Origin: Myxococcales bacterium
GTDB taxonomy: Bacteria; Myxococcota_A; UBA9160; UBA4427
Assembly: GCA_012960035.1 (NCBI GenBank)
Contig: DUBZ01000135.1
Coordinates: 124,001 to 188,000 of the forward strand
DNA length: 64,000 bases
Direction: 5' to 3'
Positions 1 through 9,327 of this stretch are shown in pieces (position 1 is the first letter of the stretch; the number at the start of each line of letters is the position of its first letter). The notes under the pieces are model-generated. The model did not search any database. It was given only the letters and a program-made list of their open reading frames with translations, and was not told the DNA's origin. The translations under genes were made by a program, and so were the position numbers.

Positions 1-840
1 GTCGAGTAGAAACTCCACCGTCCCGGCGCCTTGGTACCCGATCGCCTTGGCGGCTTTGACCGCAGCACCGCCAACCCGCGCCCGTAACTCTTCTGTCAGA
101 AATGGTGCCGGCGCTTCCTCGACGATCTTTTGGTGCCGGCGTTGGATCGAGCAGTCGCGCTCGAAGAGATGCACAACGTGCCCGTCCTGGTCGCCAAAGA
201 TCTGGACTTCGAGATGACGGGTCGGAGTCAGAAGCTTTTCGAGCAACATACGCTCGTCTCCGAATGCCCCTTTGGCTTCGCGCTTCGCGGCTTCGAGGGC
301 GGCCATGAAACCTTCGGGCTCATGCACAGCACGCATGCCGCGTCCGCCACCGCCGGCCACCGCTTTGATGAGCAGCGGGTAACCCACCTTGTGCCCAGCA
401 GCCTGCAGCGCGTCGGGGCTCTGATCGCTTCCCTTGTCTCCCGGTATGACGTCGACACCGGCGGCCTCCATCAGCACCTTGGCGCGGTCTTTCTCCGCCA
501 TGTCACGAATCGTTTCGGGGCGCGGGCCCACAAAAATGAAACCGGCGTCGACACACGCTTGTGCGAAGTCGGCATTTTCGGACAAGAAGCCATAACCGGG
601 ATGAACTGCGTCGGCACCACTCTCGCGCGCGGCACTCAACACCGCATCAAAGTCGAGGTAACTCTCGGATGCGGGCGAGCGACCGATGCGAACAGCCACG
701 TCGGCGCGTTCCACATGACGGGCATTTGCGTCGGCATCGGAATAGACCGCGATGCCCGTGATGCCTAGACGTCGCGTTGTTTCGAAAATACGACATGCGA
801 TTTCGCCGCGGTTTGCGACGAGGAGCTTTGTGATCTTCAC
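1..840 (-). CDS. Biotin carboxylase subunit of an acyl-CoA carboxylase (C-terminal part outside window)
   Basis: The reading frame is open from a GTG at 840 to the window edge, giving the first 280 residues. The start KITKLLVANRGEIACRI is the classic biotin-carboxylase N-terminus. It is followed by HPGYGFLSENADFA, the ATP-grasp glycine loop AGGGGRGMRAV, and a segment with LEVQIFGD and ERDCSIQRRHQKIVEEAP that carries ATP- and bicarbonate-binding residues. The enzyme carboxylates biotin using ATP and bicarbonate for a partner carboxyltransferase. The partner is very probably the gene 72 bases upstream on the same strand, whose product looks like the methylcrotonyl-CoA beta subunit, so leucine or isoprenoid catabolism is the likely pathway. 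A GGAGG lies about 13 bases before the GTG. Whether a biotinyl domain is fused at the C-terminus (MccA type) cannot be seen here. Confidence 0.93.
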   Translation of the reverse strand, partial: MKITKLLVANRGEIACRIFETTRRLGITGIAVYSDADANARHVERADVAVRIGRSPASESYLDFDAVLSAARESGADAVHPGYGFLSENADFAQACVDAGFIFVGPRPETIRDMAEKDRAKVLMEAAGVDVIPGDKGSDQSPDALQAAGHKVGYPLLIKAVAGGGGRGMRAVHEPEGFMAALEAAKREAKGAFGDERMLLEKLLTPTRHLEVQIFGDQDGHVVHLFERDCSIQRRHQKIVEEAPAPFLTEELRARVGGAAVKAAKAIGYQGAGTVEFLLD

Positions 841-911
841 GCTACCACCAAGCCTCCACGAACGATAAACAGTGTACGACGAACGATGCTTTCGACGCGC
901 ATGCCGCTGGA

Positions 912-2519
912 CTACATACGGAAGATGCCAAAGCGGGTCTCCTCGCTGGGGGCGTTGCGCGCGGTCGCGAGGCCAAGTGAAAGAACGCGACGGGTCTGCG
1001 CCGGCGCGATGATGCCGTCGTCCCAAATGCGTGCAGTCGCGTAGTAGGGGTGACCCTCGAGTTCGTACTGTTCGCGCACCGGCGCCATGAAGGCTTCTTG
1101 TTCTTCGGCGCTCCAGCTTTCACCCCGTGCTTCAAGGCCGTCGCGCTTCACCGTCGCGAGCACGTTGGCGGCTTGCTCACCGCCCATCACCGAAATGCGT
1201 GCGTTGGGCCAGGTCCACAGGAAGCGCGGCGAATAGGATCGTCCGCACATCGCGTAGTTTCCGGCACCAAAAGAGCCGCCGGTCACGACCGTAAACTTCG
1301 GCACCTTCGCGCAGGCGACTGCCATCACCATCTTGGCACCGTCTTTCGCGATGCCGCCCGCCTCATACTTTTTGCCGACCATGAAGCCAGTGATGTTCTG
1401 CAAGAACACGAGCGGGATATCGCGCTGACAACAAAGCTCGACGAAGTGCGCTCCCTTGAGCGCCGATTCCGAAAACAACACACCGTTGTTCGCAACGATG
1501 CCAACCGGCATGCCATGAATGTGGGCGAAACCGGTGACCAAGGTTGAACCGTAACGCGCCTTGAATTCGTCGAACTCACTTCCGTCGACGATGCGCGCAA
1601 TGATCTCTCGCACGTCATAGGGAATGCGGGTGTCCGAAGGGATGATGCCGGCAAGGTCTTCCGCGTCGAATAGCGGGTCCCGAGGCTCTCGCAGGCTCCC
1701 CCCGGCAGGCGTCGGACGATTCAAATGCGCGACTACGTCGCGCGCAATCGAGAGCGCGTGCCGATCATCTTGTGCGAGATAGTCCGCGACGCCCGAAGTG
1801 CGGGTGTGCACGTCTGCACCACCCAAGTCTTCGGCCGAGACAACTTCGCCGGTCGCCGCCTTCACGAGCGGCGGACCTCCAAGGAAAATCGTGCCCTGGT
1901 CTTTTACGATAATGCTTTCGTCGGCCATCGCGGGGACGTAGGCGCCGCCCGCCGTGCACGACCCCATCACCACCGCGATCTGCGCGATCCCCGCCGCCGA
2001 CATCTGTGCCTGATTGAAGAAGATGCGCCCAAAGTGATCGCGATCCGGAAAGACCTCGGCCTGGTTGGGCAGGTTCGCCCCGCCAGAGTCGACGAGATAG
2101 ATGCAGGGGAGTTGGTTTTGCTGGGCGATCTCTTGTGCGCGCAAGTGCTTCTTGACCGTAATCGGGTAGTAGGTTCCCCCTTTGACCGTCGCGTCATTGC
2201 ACACCACCACGCATTCGCGCTCCGCGACACGTCCGACCCCGGTGATGATTCCCGCGGACGCGATGCCGCCCCCGTACAAATCATGAGCTGCGAGTTGCGA
2301 AAGTTCGAGAAAGGGAGAACCGGGATCAAGCAGTCCGTGAATTCGCTCGCGCGGCAACAGTTTTCCGCGAGACAAATGTCTCGCCACAGAGACTTCGCCG
2401 CCTCCGAGTTCAACGCGGGCCACTTCGCCATTCAGGTCATCCACCAAGGCGCGCATCCAACTCTCATTGCGCGCGAAGTCAGCGTCGCCGCGGTCGAACT
2501 TCTGGCCGACTATTGCCAT
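912..2519 (-). CDS. mccB: Acyl-CoA carboxylase carboxyltransferase beta subunit, probably methylcrotonyl-CoA carboxylase
   Basis: This 535-residue protein has the two crotonase-like halves of a carboxyltransferase. In the N-half, [15 protein letters not shown] sequence (here [21 protein letters not shown]) and the [16 protein letters not shown] loop are visible. In the C-half, [27 protein letters not shown] and [22 protein letters not shown] are visible. The C-terminus FGIFRM matches methylcrotonyl-CoA carboxylase beta rather than propionyl-CoA carboxylase beta, so transfer of CO2 from biotin to 3-methylcrotonyl-CoA is the preferred reaction. A GGAG precedes the ATG. It is followed by the biotin carboxylase gene and preceded by a small membrane-protein gene, all on one strand. 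Exact substrate is inferred from family resemblance only. Confidence 0.92.
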   Translation of the reverse strand: MAIVGQKFDRGDADFARNESWMRALVDDLNGEVARVELGGGEVSVARHLSRGKLLPRERIHGLLDPGSPFLELSQLAAHDLYGGGIASAGIITGVGRVAERECVVVCNDATVKGGTYYPITVKKHLRAQEIAQQNQLPCIYLVDSGGANLPNQAEVFPDRDHFGRIFFNQAQMSAAGIAQIAVVMGSCTAGGAYVPAMADESIIVKDQGTIFLGGPPLVKAATGEVVSAEDLGGADVHTRTSGVADYLAQDDRHALSIARDVVAHLNRPTPAGGSLREPRDPLFDAEDLAGIIPSDTRIPYDVREIIARIVDGSEFDEFKARYGSTLVTGFAHIHGMPVGIVANNGVLFSESALKGAHFVELCCQRDIPLVFLQNITGFMVGKKYEAGGIAKDGAKMVMAVACAKVPKFTVVTGGSFGAGNYAMCGRSYSPRFLWTWPNARISVMGGEQAANVLATVKRDGLEARGESWSAEEQEAFMAPVREQYELEGHPYYATARIWDDGIIAPAQTRRVLSLGLATARNAPSEETRFGIFRM

Positions 2520-2570
2520 GGGTTGAGTCTCCGACCTAGTGCGGGGAAAAATACACCCGCGGTGCGACGT

Positions 2571-2819
2571 CTATTCGTACTCTTCTTCGTCCCATTCTTC
2601 TTCATCGTTCTCTTCTTGGTCTTCATCTACTTCTTCCGGATCGGCAGCATCTGCCGATTGCGCGGTATTTGCCAGTAAGCTGCTCGCCAGCCAAAAGCCC
2701 AGGATCCACGCACCCAGACTGAACCAAATTTCACGGCTGTCCCGCGAATGTTCGGCGAGCCAATACCCGAAACCTAGGGTAATGGTCCCCGAAAGTAGAG
2801 CCAAAGCGCGAGGTTTCAT
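2571..2819 (-). CDS. Small two-TM membrane protein with strongly acidic C-terminal tail
   Basis: This is an 82-residue protein starting MKPRALALLSGT. The ATG at 2819 is chosen over an upstream ATG at 2888 because GGAGGA sits six bases before it. Two hydrophobic segments (about residues 5-20 and 30-50) are separated by a short polar loop. The last 25 residues are almost entirely Asp/Glu. I recognise no family. It lies 51 bases before mccB on the same strand and could be cotranscribed with it, but nothing in the sequence links it to carboxylase function. The extreme acidic tail could also reflect low-complexity DNA rather than a conserved protein. Confidence 0.5.
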   Translation of the reverse strand: MKPRALALLSGTITLGFGYWLAEHSRDSREIWFSLGAWILGFWLASSLLANTAQSADAADPEEVDEDQEENDEEEWDEEEYE

Positions 2820-2925
2820 TTCAATCCTCCGAACCACTGGGTACCTTCCCTTATCTCGCGAGCAAACGGAAGAGGGAAGCAACTTCAACCTTTCATTTCG
2901 TAGTTTTAGATTTCATGACGACGTC

Positions 2926-3687
2926 GTGGAGTGGACGCACAACTTGAGCACCCCAATCCTACCGGGATCGATCCCACAGCCCACGATGATGGGCGCTATT
3001 CAGAACGGGCGACGCGTCCTGCGCGAACACATTGTCCCACTCTTGGTGCTGGAATCTCTCGTCACCATGATTTCGGGAGTGTGCGGTTCGCTGGCGATAC
3101 TCATCGACGGCGACGGGCCTTACTTGACGATCGCCCTCACGGCGCTCATTGCGTCGCCCTTCGAACTCGGCGCTTCATTCGTCTACCTGCGAACGGTGCG
3201 TAGTGGCTCAGTGAACTTCGAACATTTGCTGGCCGTGCTTGGGCGCTACGGATCACTCGTCCTTGCCAGTGCGCTCATCATGGCGATCGGCTCTGGAGCC
3301 ACCGCAATGATGATCGTTCCCGGCATGCTCTTTTACTGCACGACTCGCTTTGTTCCGTTCCTGCTCCTGGAAGACGAGCTTGGCGGCGCGCAGGCGATCA
3401 TCGAAAGCATCAAACTGAGTCTAAGCTGCTTCTGGCAACTTCTAGGGATCTGCTCCCTCGGTTTGGTCGGGCTCTTTGTCGTCGCACTTCTAGCGCGCTA
3501 CATCGGCATTGCCTCGACGATCGGCATTGTGCCGATCTTTGTTTGGTGGGATCTCTCGATCGCTTCTCTTTATCACGCGACCGTCCGACCGCCTTCGGGC
3601 TGGGCCCTGGAAGACCTAGAAGAGCACGACCGTATCGCCAGTAACGAAGGCAAAAAGGATGACGTTGAAGTTGAGGTGACGCCCTAG
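2926..3687 (+). CDS. Multi-pass integral membrane protein, unknown function
   Basis: The open frame runs from far upstream, but its first part is Ser-rich and antisense to the small acidic-tail gene, so a later start is likely. GTG at 2926 gives 253 residues and ATG at 2986 (MMGAIQNGRRVLREH) gives 233. Neither has a convincing ribosome binding site. Five or so hydrophobic segments follow: LLVLESLVTMISGVCGSLAIL, an alanine/leucine-rich pair, LVLASALIMAIGSGATAMMIV, and LLGICSLGLVGLFVVALLA. Between them lies FVPFLLLEDELGGAQAIIES, reminiscent of DUF975/YciC-like membrane proteins, where a conserved GG..AI..S element follows a helix. The tail is charged and cytoplasmic by the positive-inside rule. 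Function is unknown. Confidence 0.65.
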   Translation: MEWTHNLSTPILPGSIPQPTMMGAIQNGRRVLREHIVPLLVLESLVTMISGVCGSLAILIDGDGPYLTIALTALIASPFELGASFVYLRTVRSGSVNFEHLLAVLGRYGSLVLASALIMAIGSGATAMMIVPGMLFYCTTRFVPFLLLEDELGGAQAIIESIKLSLSCFWQLLGICSLGLVGLFVVALLARYIGIASTIGIVPIFVWWDLSIASLYHATVRPPSGWALEDLEEHDRIASNEGKKDDVEVEVTP

Positions 3688-3943
3688 CGGCATTCTCATC
3701 CTCTGCGTGCATCCGATCGAGTCCTATTCGCGAGCGCTCCGTTTCATCTCGGGCGCAGCCTCCCACTTCGAACCTCAAGAAATGTTCAACGACATGGACG
3801 ACGACGTCGCTCGTTTTCATATCGTGGCCCGGGCTGAACCTTCCCCCATTTCGCATTCGTTTGACGGGCGATTCGAGCGCAAGCCCTCTAACCTGCCGTC
3901 CGCATGAAATCGCTACGCCCAGCTGCGAAAAGAGGATGCTGCA

Positions 3944-4834
3944 GTGACAGAGAACAACCTCGCGCGTAACCCGCGCTCTCAACGAGTCGAGAACAATGTC
4001 GCCGAGTTGATCGTATGTCTCGGCCTCGAAGAACTTGATCGAGATTTTTTCGTCGGAGACCCCGGCCAGGGGAAGGGACGCCTATTTGGAGGTTTGGTGG
4101 CCGCGCAGTCCGTCGTTGCGGCGGGACGAACGGTTGCTCCGGAAATGGCGCTCCACTCACTCCATGCGTATTTCTTGCGACCGGGGGGGTATGGAAAACC
4201 GATCCGTTACACAGTTGACCGCATTCGCGACGGGCGCTCGTACACAACCCGTCGAGTGGTTGCCATGCAAGCGGGCGAAGCCATCTTCAACCTGAGCGCC
4301 AGTTTCGCTGTGCCCGAAGACGGCCCCTCCCATCAACAACCCATGCCCGACGCGGTTGGCCCCGAAGGCTTGCCCGAGATGTCGGAGGTACGCGCGCGCT
4401 GGTTCAAGGAACCGCCGCCGAAAGAAATCGTTACGGGCACGATGGAAATGCGCGTGTTCGATGACACCGACGGGGACCCGACCCGGAAGCTCGAACCGAC
4501 CCGCCACGTTTGGATGCGACTCAACGGTGAACAGCCCGACGACCCGTTGCTCAGGACCGCGCTCCTCGTCTATGCAAGCGACCGCACACTACTCGGCACC
4601 GCACTGCGTCCAATGGGCCGAACACCCGGCGGTGACACCATGGTGACAAGCCTCGACCACGGCTTCTGGCTCCACCATCCCCCGGACCTGTCGGACTGGT
4701 TTCTTTATTCATCCAACAGCCCGATATCGCACGGGGGTCGCGCGCTGATTCACGGCGCAATCTATACGACCGATGGAAGACGCATCGCGTCCGTCACCCA
4801 AGAAGGCTTGGTTCGAAAGCGACGGAAGAAGTAG
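3944..4834 (+). CDS. tesB: Acyl-CoA thioesterase II
   Basis: This 296-residue protein hydrolyses acyl-CoA to free fatty acid and CoA. It has a double hot-dog fold. The first hot-dog shows GRLFGGLVAAQSVVAA and HSLHAYFLRPG, then the family signature VDRIRDGRSYTTRRVVAMQAGEAIF. The second hot-dog has TSLDHGFWLHH, carrying the aspartate of the D-T/S-Q catalytic network, and ends in SVTQEGLVR with the expected glutamine. Length matches E. coli TesB (286). The start is a GTG at 3944 with AGAGG about nine bases upstream. It converges with valS, and a branched hairpin lies between the two stops. No operon partner is evident. Confidence 0.95.
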   Translation: MTENNLARNPRSQRVENNVAELIVCLGLEELDRDFFVGDPGQGKGRLFGGLVAAQSVVAAGRTVAPEMALHSLHAYFLRPGGYGKPIRYTVDRIRDGRSYTTRRVVAMQAGEAIFNLSASFAVPEDGPSHQQPMPDAVGPEGLPEMSEVRARWFKEPPPKEIVTGTMEMRVFDDTDGDPTRKLEPTRHVWMRLNGEQPDDPLLRTALLVYASDRTLLGTALRPMGRTPGGDTMVTSLDHGFWLHHPPDLSDWFLYSSNSPISHGGRALIHGAIYTTDGRRIASVTQEGLVRKRRKK

Positions 4835-4840
4835 CAGTTT

Positions 4841-4885
4841 TCTCATAAACCCTGACCGAGTCAGGGGCCCGAAGGGCTTATGAGA
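4841..4885. terminator. Branched (three-way-junction) inverted repeat between convergent tesB and valS
   Basis: Outer arms TCTCATAA (4841-4848) and TTATGAGA (4878-4885) are perfectly complementary. Inside them are two perfect small hairpins back to back: CCCTGA/TCAGGG with loop CCGAG (4850-4866), and GCCC/GGGC with loop GAA (4867-4877). Only A4849 is left unpaired at the junction. The element reads the same way on both strands and lies exactly between two convergent genes, so it most likely acts as a bidirectional terminator or mRNA 3'-end stabiliser, although there is no uridine tract. Confidence 0.6.
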
Positions 4886-4907
4886 TGACTTCTAAGAAGC
4901 CGAAGCG

Positions 4908-7586
4908 CTACTTCTTCTTTTTCTCCGGCTTCGGTGCGAAGACCATTTCGCGCGCTTCCACGACGCCGTCTTCGAGCGCTGCATCTTCGTTGTTTTGGTG
5001 GGCGTGACATCGCGCGGCCGCCAGGACATCGTCCTCCACTACGGCCAAGCGCGCGAGCGTTCCGGCGTTCGCGCAGACGTGAAGCGTTTCTATTTCGCGA
5101 CCGAGCGAAACCTCGTTGTCCGTTTTGCCCTTGTTGATCGAAGCCAATGCTGCGACGGCGAGGTCGAAGCTTCCGGCATCATCGGGAGCCGCGATGCCCG
5201 CAAAGTCCGAAGCACTCGGCCACGGCGCAGTATGGATCGACGCTTCGCCCGTTTCTTCCGCGAAGGTCCATGACCAAATCTCTTCGGTGACATAGGGCAT
5301 CACCGGTGCGAACAGGCGCAGCAAGACGTTGAAGCCAAGCCGAAGGGCGGCGACCGCAGACCCGCTTTCTGCAGCCTGGTCACCGGTGGCACCGTCTTCG
5401 AACCAGCGCGCACGCGGCTTCGCGAGTTCGAGGTAGGTGTCCGTGAAATGTGTCCAGAAGAAGGTCTCGGTTTCTTGCAGACCGTGGGCGAAGTTCCAGT
5501 CTTCGAAGTGCGCGGTCACACGTTCAACCAAGCCGCTGAGTTCGGCTACGAATGCGCGGTCGAGTTCCGCTTGGATCGGATGCACTTCGCCTGTCTGCGC
5601 CAACGCGAACTTGCCCGCATTGAAGAGCTTGGTGACAAGGCGTTTGCCGATCTTCCAAACCTGTTCGTCAAAGGCCGTGTCGACACCGAGACGCGCACTG
5701 GCTGACCAGTAGCGCCCTGCATCCGTCGAATATTTTTCGAGCAGGTCGATGGGCGTCACAATGTTGCCGACGCTCTTGCTCATCTTCTTTCGATCCGGAT
5801 CGAGGATCCAGCCGGAGATCATCACATGTTCCCAAGGCTTCGTGTCTTCGTGAAGAAGCCCTTTGGCGATCGTATAGAACGCCCAGGTGCGAATGATCTC
5901 GTGGGCCTGTGGGCGCACGTCTGCGGGAAAGAGCTTCGCGTGGCGCTCCGCATCCAGGCTCCAATGCGAGCTGATCTGCGGCGTCATGGAACTCGTAAAC
6001 CACGTGTCAAAGATGTCGGCTTCGCCCGCGAACCCACCGGGCTGGTCGCGCTGCGATTCGTCGTAGCCAGGTGCTGTGTCGGTCATCGGATCGACTGGCA
6101 AGCTCGCGCGATCGGCAAGAACGACATTGTCGTATTGCGGCATCCCCTCCGCATCGAGTGGATACCAAACCGGGATCGACACACCGAAGTAACGCTGTCG
6201 ACTCAGGCACCAATCCTGGTTCAAGTTCTCGGTCCAGTCGCGGTAGCGGTTCTTCATGTGGGGCGGATGCCACTGGATCTCGTCGCCCTTGGCGAGCATC
6301 GCGTCCCGCTTGTCGACCAAGCGCGCAAACCATTGGCGCGTGGTCAAGTATTCGAGCGGGCGGTCGCCCTTTTCGAAGAACTTCACGGGGTGCTGAATCG
6401 CTTCGGGTTCCGAGCGCAGCGGTGCGCCGTTGCCCGTGGCACTGCCTTCCGGGTCCGCGAGCAGTTCAACCATGCGCTTTTGCGCCTGCTTCACATTCTT
6501 GCCCGCAACTTCGGCGTAGTAGGCATTGGCGGCGTCAGGCCTCAGGCTTTCGAACTCAGGGGTGCCGAACGTCACCGGGTCGAGTCGACCGTTCTTCGCA
6601 ATGATTTGCCTCGATGCGAGGCCTTGTTCGCGCCACCAAATGACATCGGTCGCATCACCAAAAGTGCAGACCATCAGTATGCCGGTCCCCTTTTCGGGGT
6701 CGGCCAATTCGCTCGGGAAAATGGGTACGGGCGCGTGGAACAGAGGGGTCACCGCGCGTTTGCCGAACAAGTCCTTGTATCGCGCGTCTTCGGGATGGGC
6801 GGCCACGCCGACGCACGCCGGCAAGAGTTCGGGTCGCGTGGTCGCGATCGTGAAATTCGCGTCGCTTCCCTCAACCGCGAATTCAAGATGGTGGTACGCG
6901 CCGGGCAAGTCCTTGTCGACCACTTCGGCTTGGGCCACCGCACATTGAAAGTCGACGTCCCACATGGTTGGCGCTTCGTTGGTGTAGACCTCGCCCTTGT
7001 CGTGCAAGTCGAGGAAGGATGCCTGGGCGATCTCGCGACAATGATCGTCGATCGTTTGGTATTCCTGCTTCCAATCCACCGACAACGCCAGCCGCCGCCA
7101 GAGTTCGCGATAGTACTCTTCATCTTGGTTGATGAGGCCGTAACACGTTTCAATGAAGTTGCGCCGGGAAATCAAACGCGCCGGCTTCTTGCGATCTTTG
7201 GCGCTCGCCTCTTTGAGTTCGAGGTTTTCTTCATAGGGCGAATGCGGGTCGCAACGCACGTGATAGTAGTTCTGCACCCGGCGCTCGGTCGGGAGGCCGT
7301 TGTCGTCCCAACCCATCGGGTAGTAGATATTCATGCCGCGCATGCGCTTGTAGCGCGCCATCACGTCAGTGTGGGTATAAGAAAAGACATGACCGACGTG
7401 CAGCGAACCCGACGCAGTCGGGGGCGGCGTGTCGATGACGAAGGTTTCGTCGCGCGGGCGATCCGGGTCCCAGCGGTAAATGCCGCGGTCTTCCCATTCG
7501 GCGATCCAGCGCTTTTCGACTTCTTCTGCTTCGAAGTGCTTTCCCAGCGCGTTGGGATCGATGGCGCGAACTTTGTCTTGACCCAT
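4908..7586 (-). CDS. valS: Valyl-tRNA synthetase
   Basis: This class I aminoacyl-tRNA synthetase of 892 residues charges tRNA-Val. Visible motifs are the HIGH-equivalent GSLHVGHVF near the N-terminus, a connective editing domain (TIATTRPELLPACVGVAAHPED), WCLSRQRYFGVSIPVWY, and the KMSKS signature in ILDPDRKKMSKSVGN. An anticodon-binding domain (PVMPYVTEEIWSW) and a lysine-rich end follow. The layout resembles the archaeal/actinobacterial-type ValS rather than the E. coli type. An upstream in-frame ATG at 7709 exists, but the extra 41 residues look non-homologous. ATG at 7586 (MGQDKVRAIDPNALGKHFEAEEVEKRW) begins where synthetases normally begin and has AAGGA upstream. A long open frame antisense to this gene is a GC-bias shadow. 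Confidence 0.97.
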   Translation of the reverse strand: MGQDKVRAIDPNALGKHFEAEEVEKRWIAEWEDRGIYRWDPDRPRDETFVIDTPPPTASGSLHVGHVFSYTHTDVMARYKRMRGMNIYYPMGWDDNGLPTERRVQNYYHVRCDPHSPYEENLELKEASAKDRKKPARLISRRNFIETCYGLINQDEEYYRELWRRLALSVDWKQEYQTIDDHCREIAQASFLDLHDKGEVYTNEAPTMWDVDFQCAVAQAEVVDKDLPGAYHHLEFAVEGSDANFTIATTRPELLPACVGVAAHPEDARYKDLFGKRAVTPLFHAPVPIFPSELADPEKGTGILMVCTFGDATDVIWWREQGLASRQIIAKNGRLDPVTFGTPEFESLRPDAANAYYAEVAGKNVKQAQKRMVELLADPEGSATGNGAPLRSEPEAIQHPVKFFEKGDRPLEYLTTRQWFARLVDKRDAMLAKGDEIQWHPPHMKNRYRDWTENLNQDWCLSRQRYFGVSIPVWYPLDAEGMPQYDNVVLADRASLPVDPMTDTAPGYDESQRDQPGGFAGEADIFDTWFTSSMTPQISSHWSLDAERHAKLFPADVRPQAHEIIRTWAFYTIAKGLLHEDTKPWEHVMISGWILDPDRKKMSKSVGNIVTPIDLLEKYSTDAGRYWSASARLGVDTAFDEQVWKIGKRLVTKLFNAGKFALAQTGEVHPIQAELDRAFVAELSGLVERVTAHFEDWNFAHGLQETETFFWTHFTDTYLELAKPRARWFEDGATGDQAAESGSAVAALRLGFNVLLRLFAPVMPYVTEEIWSWTFAEETGEASIHTAPWPSASDFAGIAAPDDAGSFDLAVAALASINKGKTDNEVSLGREIETLHVCANAGTLARLAVVEDDVLAAARCHAHQNNEDAALEDGVVEAREMVFAPKPEKKKK

Positions 7587-8000
7587 CTGCTGCTTTGATC
7601 CTTGCTCTTGATCGCTCGACTGTTGCGCCTTGGCAAACGCGCGGCGTGCGGGGTTTCTCTCGATTCGCAAACGCCGGATCGCTCGGTGTTCGATCGTGAG
7701 ACATGACACGCGAATCGGCTCGCAGGAACGTGGCGATTCGCGAAGGGCGTCCCAATATAGAACACGCGAAAGCCCCCGCCTCCAAAAGCACCGGGCAAAT
7801 CGGTAGGCTCATCCCAAGAGTTCAATCCGATCGCACACAATGCGAGACTTGGGCCCGACACCTCCATGTTGGCGTTGAACCTCTCCGTCGAGCAGGTGAC
7901 ATCGTCGCCATGGGGGCGGGGTGATGAGAATGGACGACGCGATCTCCCGGGCCTGCCTACGCACAGACTCGAAACCGCAGCGCGCGGCGACTCAACCGAC
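7587..8000. other. Intergenic region without recognisable gene
   Basis: About 410 bases upstream of valS and before the GGDEF fragment. Short frames exist on both strands, but none has a recognisable protein or a ribosome binding site. The valS promoter should lie here, but I see no convincing -35/-10 pair. Confidence 0.5.
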
Positions 8001-8004
8001 CTGC

Positions 8005-8412
8005 TGAAACAGGAAGCTCTCGAAACCGTTGAACTCGTACGCGAGTGCATTGCCCATCCCGGCGCAAACCACAAAAGAAGACTTCGTGGCGAGGTACGGC
8101 GGAGAGAAATTCGCCATCGTTTTACAAGCAGGGCAGTCCCCCGTTCTCAAAACCCTGGCCGAGTGCTGCCTTCAGAATCGGAGAGACCTGGAATTCGAAG
8201 TCGGTGATCAACCCGTGCGACTCCCTCGCCGGCCCCGAGGGGCGCGAGAGAGGGGCGGGGCGACCCTCCATGCGAACGAATCGGCTGACTCCTGGCTGGA
8301 ACACGCTGACCAGGCCCTCAATCAGGCCAAGGACGTGGATCGGGACCGACGGGTGTTCCACAGCCGGACGAAAGCGAAGAGGCGAGCGAATTCGAGCTCC
8401 GGCGTGGCCTGA
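8005..8412 (+). pseudogene. Decayed GGDEF (diguanylate cyclase) domain fragment
   Basis: The frame that ends at 8412 contains EDFVARYGGEKFAIVLQ, a clear match to the RYGGEEF active-site loop of diguanylate cyclases. About 65 residues later it has [22 protein letters not shown], matching the conserved C-terminal AD-ALY-AK--GRNR signature of the same domain. The part between is too short and scrambled, and the N-terminal half of the domain is absent. In the adjacent frame a stretch with LLKQEALETVELVRECI precedes it, suggesting a frameshift near 8040. A functional cyclase is unlikely. This is best read as the remnant of a GGDEF gene. Confidence 0.55.
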
Positions 8413-8603
8413 CGGTTGTAGTCCTACGTGCCCGAATCCAGAAGGATTTCGCCAATCTATTGCGGCTCGAACAGCGGCCGTCTATGGTCCCGCGTCTTCC
8501 CGGAGGGGCCCCTGCGGCGACCCTCGAGTCCTCGAAATTTTTATCCGCCCGACGGGCCAGCGCACCGAAGATGCTGGTTCAAGCAGGCGACCGGAGTAGT
8601 GAA

Positions 8604-8909
8604 TTGGCGAAGACATCGCAGATCATCCGAGACAATCGGCGCAAGAAGCTCATCGAGAAGTACGCGGAAAAGCGGAAGGAACTTCGCAAGAAGTTGAACG
8701 ACCGAAACGTTTCCGTTGAAGAGAAGCTCGAAGTTCAGGCCGAGTTCGCCAAGCTTCCGCGCAACTCGTGCCCGACCCGACTCAACCGACGCTGCGAAGT
8801 TTCGGGACGTTCAAAGTCCTACTACCGCAAGTTTGGTCTCTCCCGCATCGCACTTCGTGAGCTTGCGCTCCGTGGGCAATTGCCGGGTGTACGCAAGTCG
8901 AGCTGGTAG
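8604..8909 (+). CDS. rpsN: 30S ribosomal protein S14, zinc-free (C-minus) form
   Basis: The protein is 101 residues, the standard long S14 length. The family core [20 protein letters not shown] is followed by [19 protein letters not shown] and the end GVRKSSW. The CxxC-CxxC zinc ribbon of the short form is missing; only two isolated cysteines remain. The start is a TTG at 8604 with GGAG seven bases upstream. It gives the usual first residues (M)AKTS, whereas an upstream ATG in frame at 8460 would add 48 unrelated residues. It is followed after 86 bases by type-B L31, a pairing often seen among zinc-sparing ribosomal paralogues. Confidence 0.95.
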   Translation: MAKTSQIIRDNRRKKLIEKYAEKRKELRKKLNDRNVSVEEKLEVQAEFAKLPRNSCPTRLNRRCEVSGRSKSYYRKFGLSRIALRELALRGQLPGVRKSSW

Positions 8910-8995
8910 AAAGACGCGTTGGTAGTCAGTTCGTAGTCACGGCGGTTCGCTCGATTCGATCCAAAGTTCTCAGCACAAGATTTAGGAATAGAAAC

Positions 8996-9241
8996 ATGAA
9001 GCCCGATACGCATCCCGACTACCACAAAGTCATCTTCGTCGACTCCGCTTCCGGCGATGAATGGACGAGCCGCTCCACCATGACCTCGGCAGAAACTCGC
9101 GACGTCGACGGGGAGAATATCCCCGTCATCAAGCTCGAAATTTCTGCCGCCAGCCATCCTTTCTGGACGGGCACCATGCGCGAACTCGATGCCGACGGAA
9201 AGATCGACCGCTTCCGCAGGCGGTACGGCGGCAAGAAGTAG
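8996..9241 (+). CDS. rpmE2: 50S ribosomal protein L31 type B
   Basis: An 81-residue protein. MKPDTHPDYHKVIFVDSASGDEW, EISAASHPFWTG and KIDRFRRRYG are the hallmarks of type-B L31, which lacks the zinc-binding cysteines of RpmE. AGGAATAG lies just before the ATG. It is adjacent to a zinc-free S14. In several bacteria this pair is repressed by Zur and expressed on zinc starvation. I could not find a convincing AT-rich Zur box upstream of rpsN, so in this genome these may be the sole, constitutive copies. Confidence 0.95.
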   Translation: MKPDTHPDYHKVIFVDSASGDEWTSRSTMTSAETRDVDGENIPVIKLEISAASHPFWTGTMRELDADGKIDRFRRRYGGKK

Positions 9242-9327
9242 CAACGGCCGCACGCCGGTTTCGTCTGCTCTCTATTTTCTAGGTCCCTTCTCCGCGATCA
9301 TGTTCCGCGTCGAAATCAGCGTCGGCT

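Noticed and set aside
5826..7598. 590-codon plus-strand open frame
   Set aside because: It is antisense to valS, whose motifs are unmistakable, and shows no recognisable protein; it is a product of GC-rich codon bias.
8428..8603. Zur box upstream of the zinc-free S14 gene
   Set aside because: The region is GC-rich and has no AT-rich palindrome of the Zur type.
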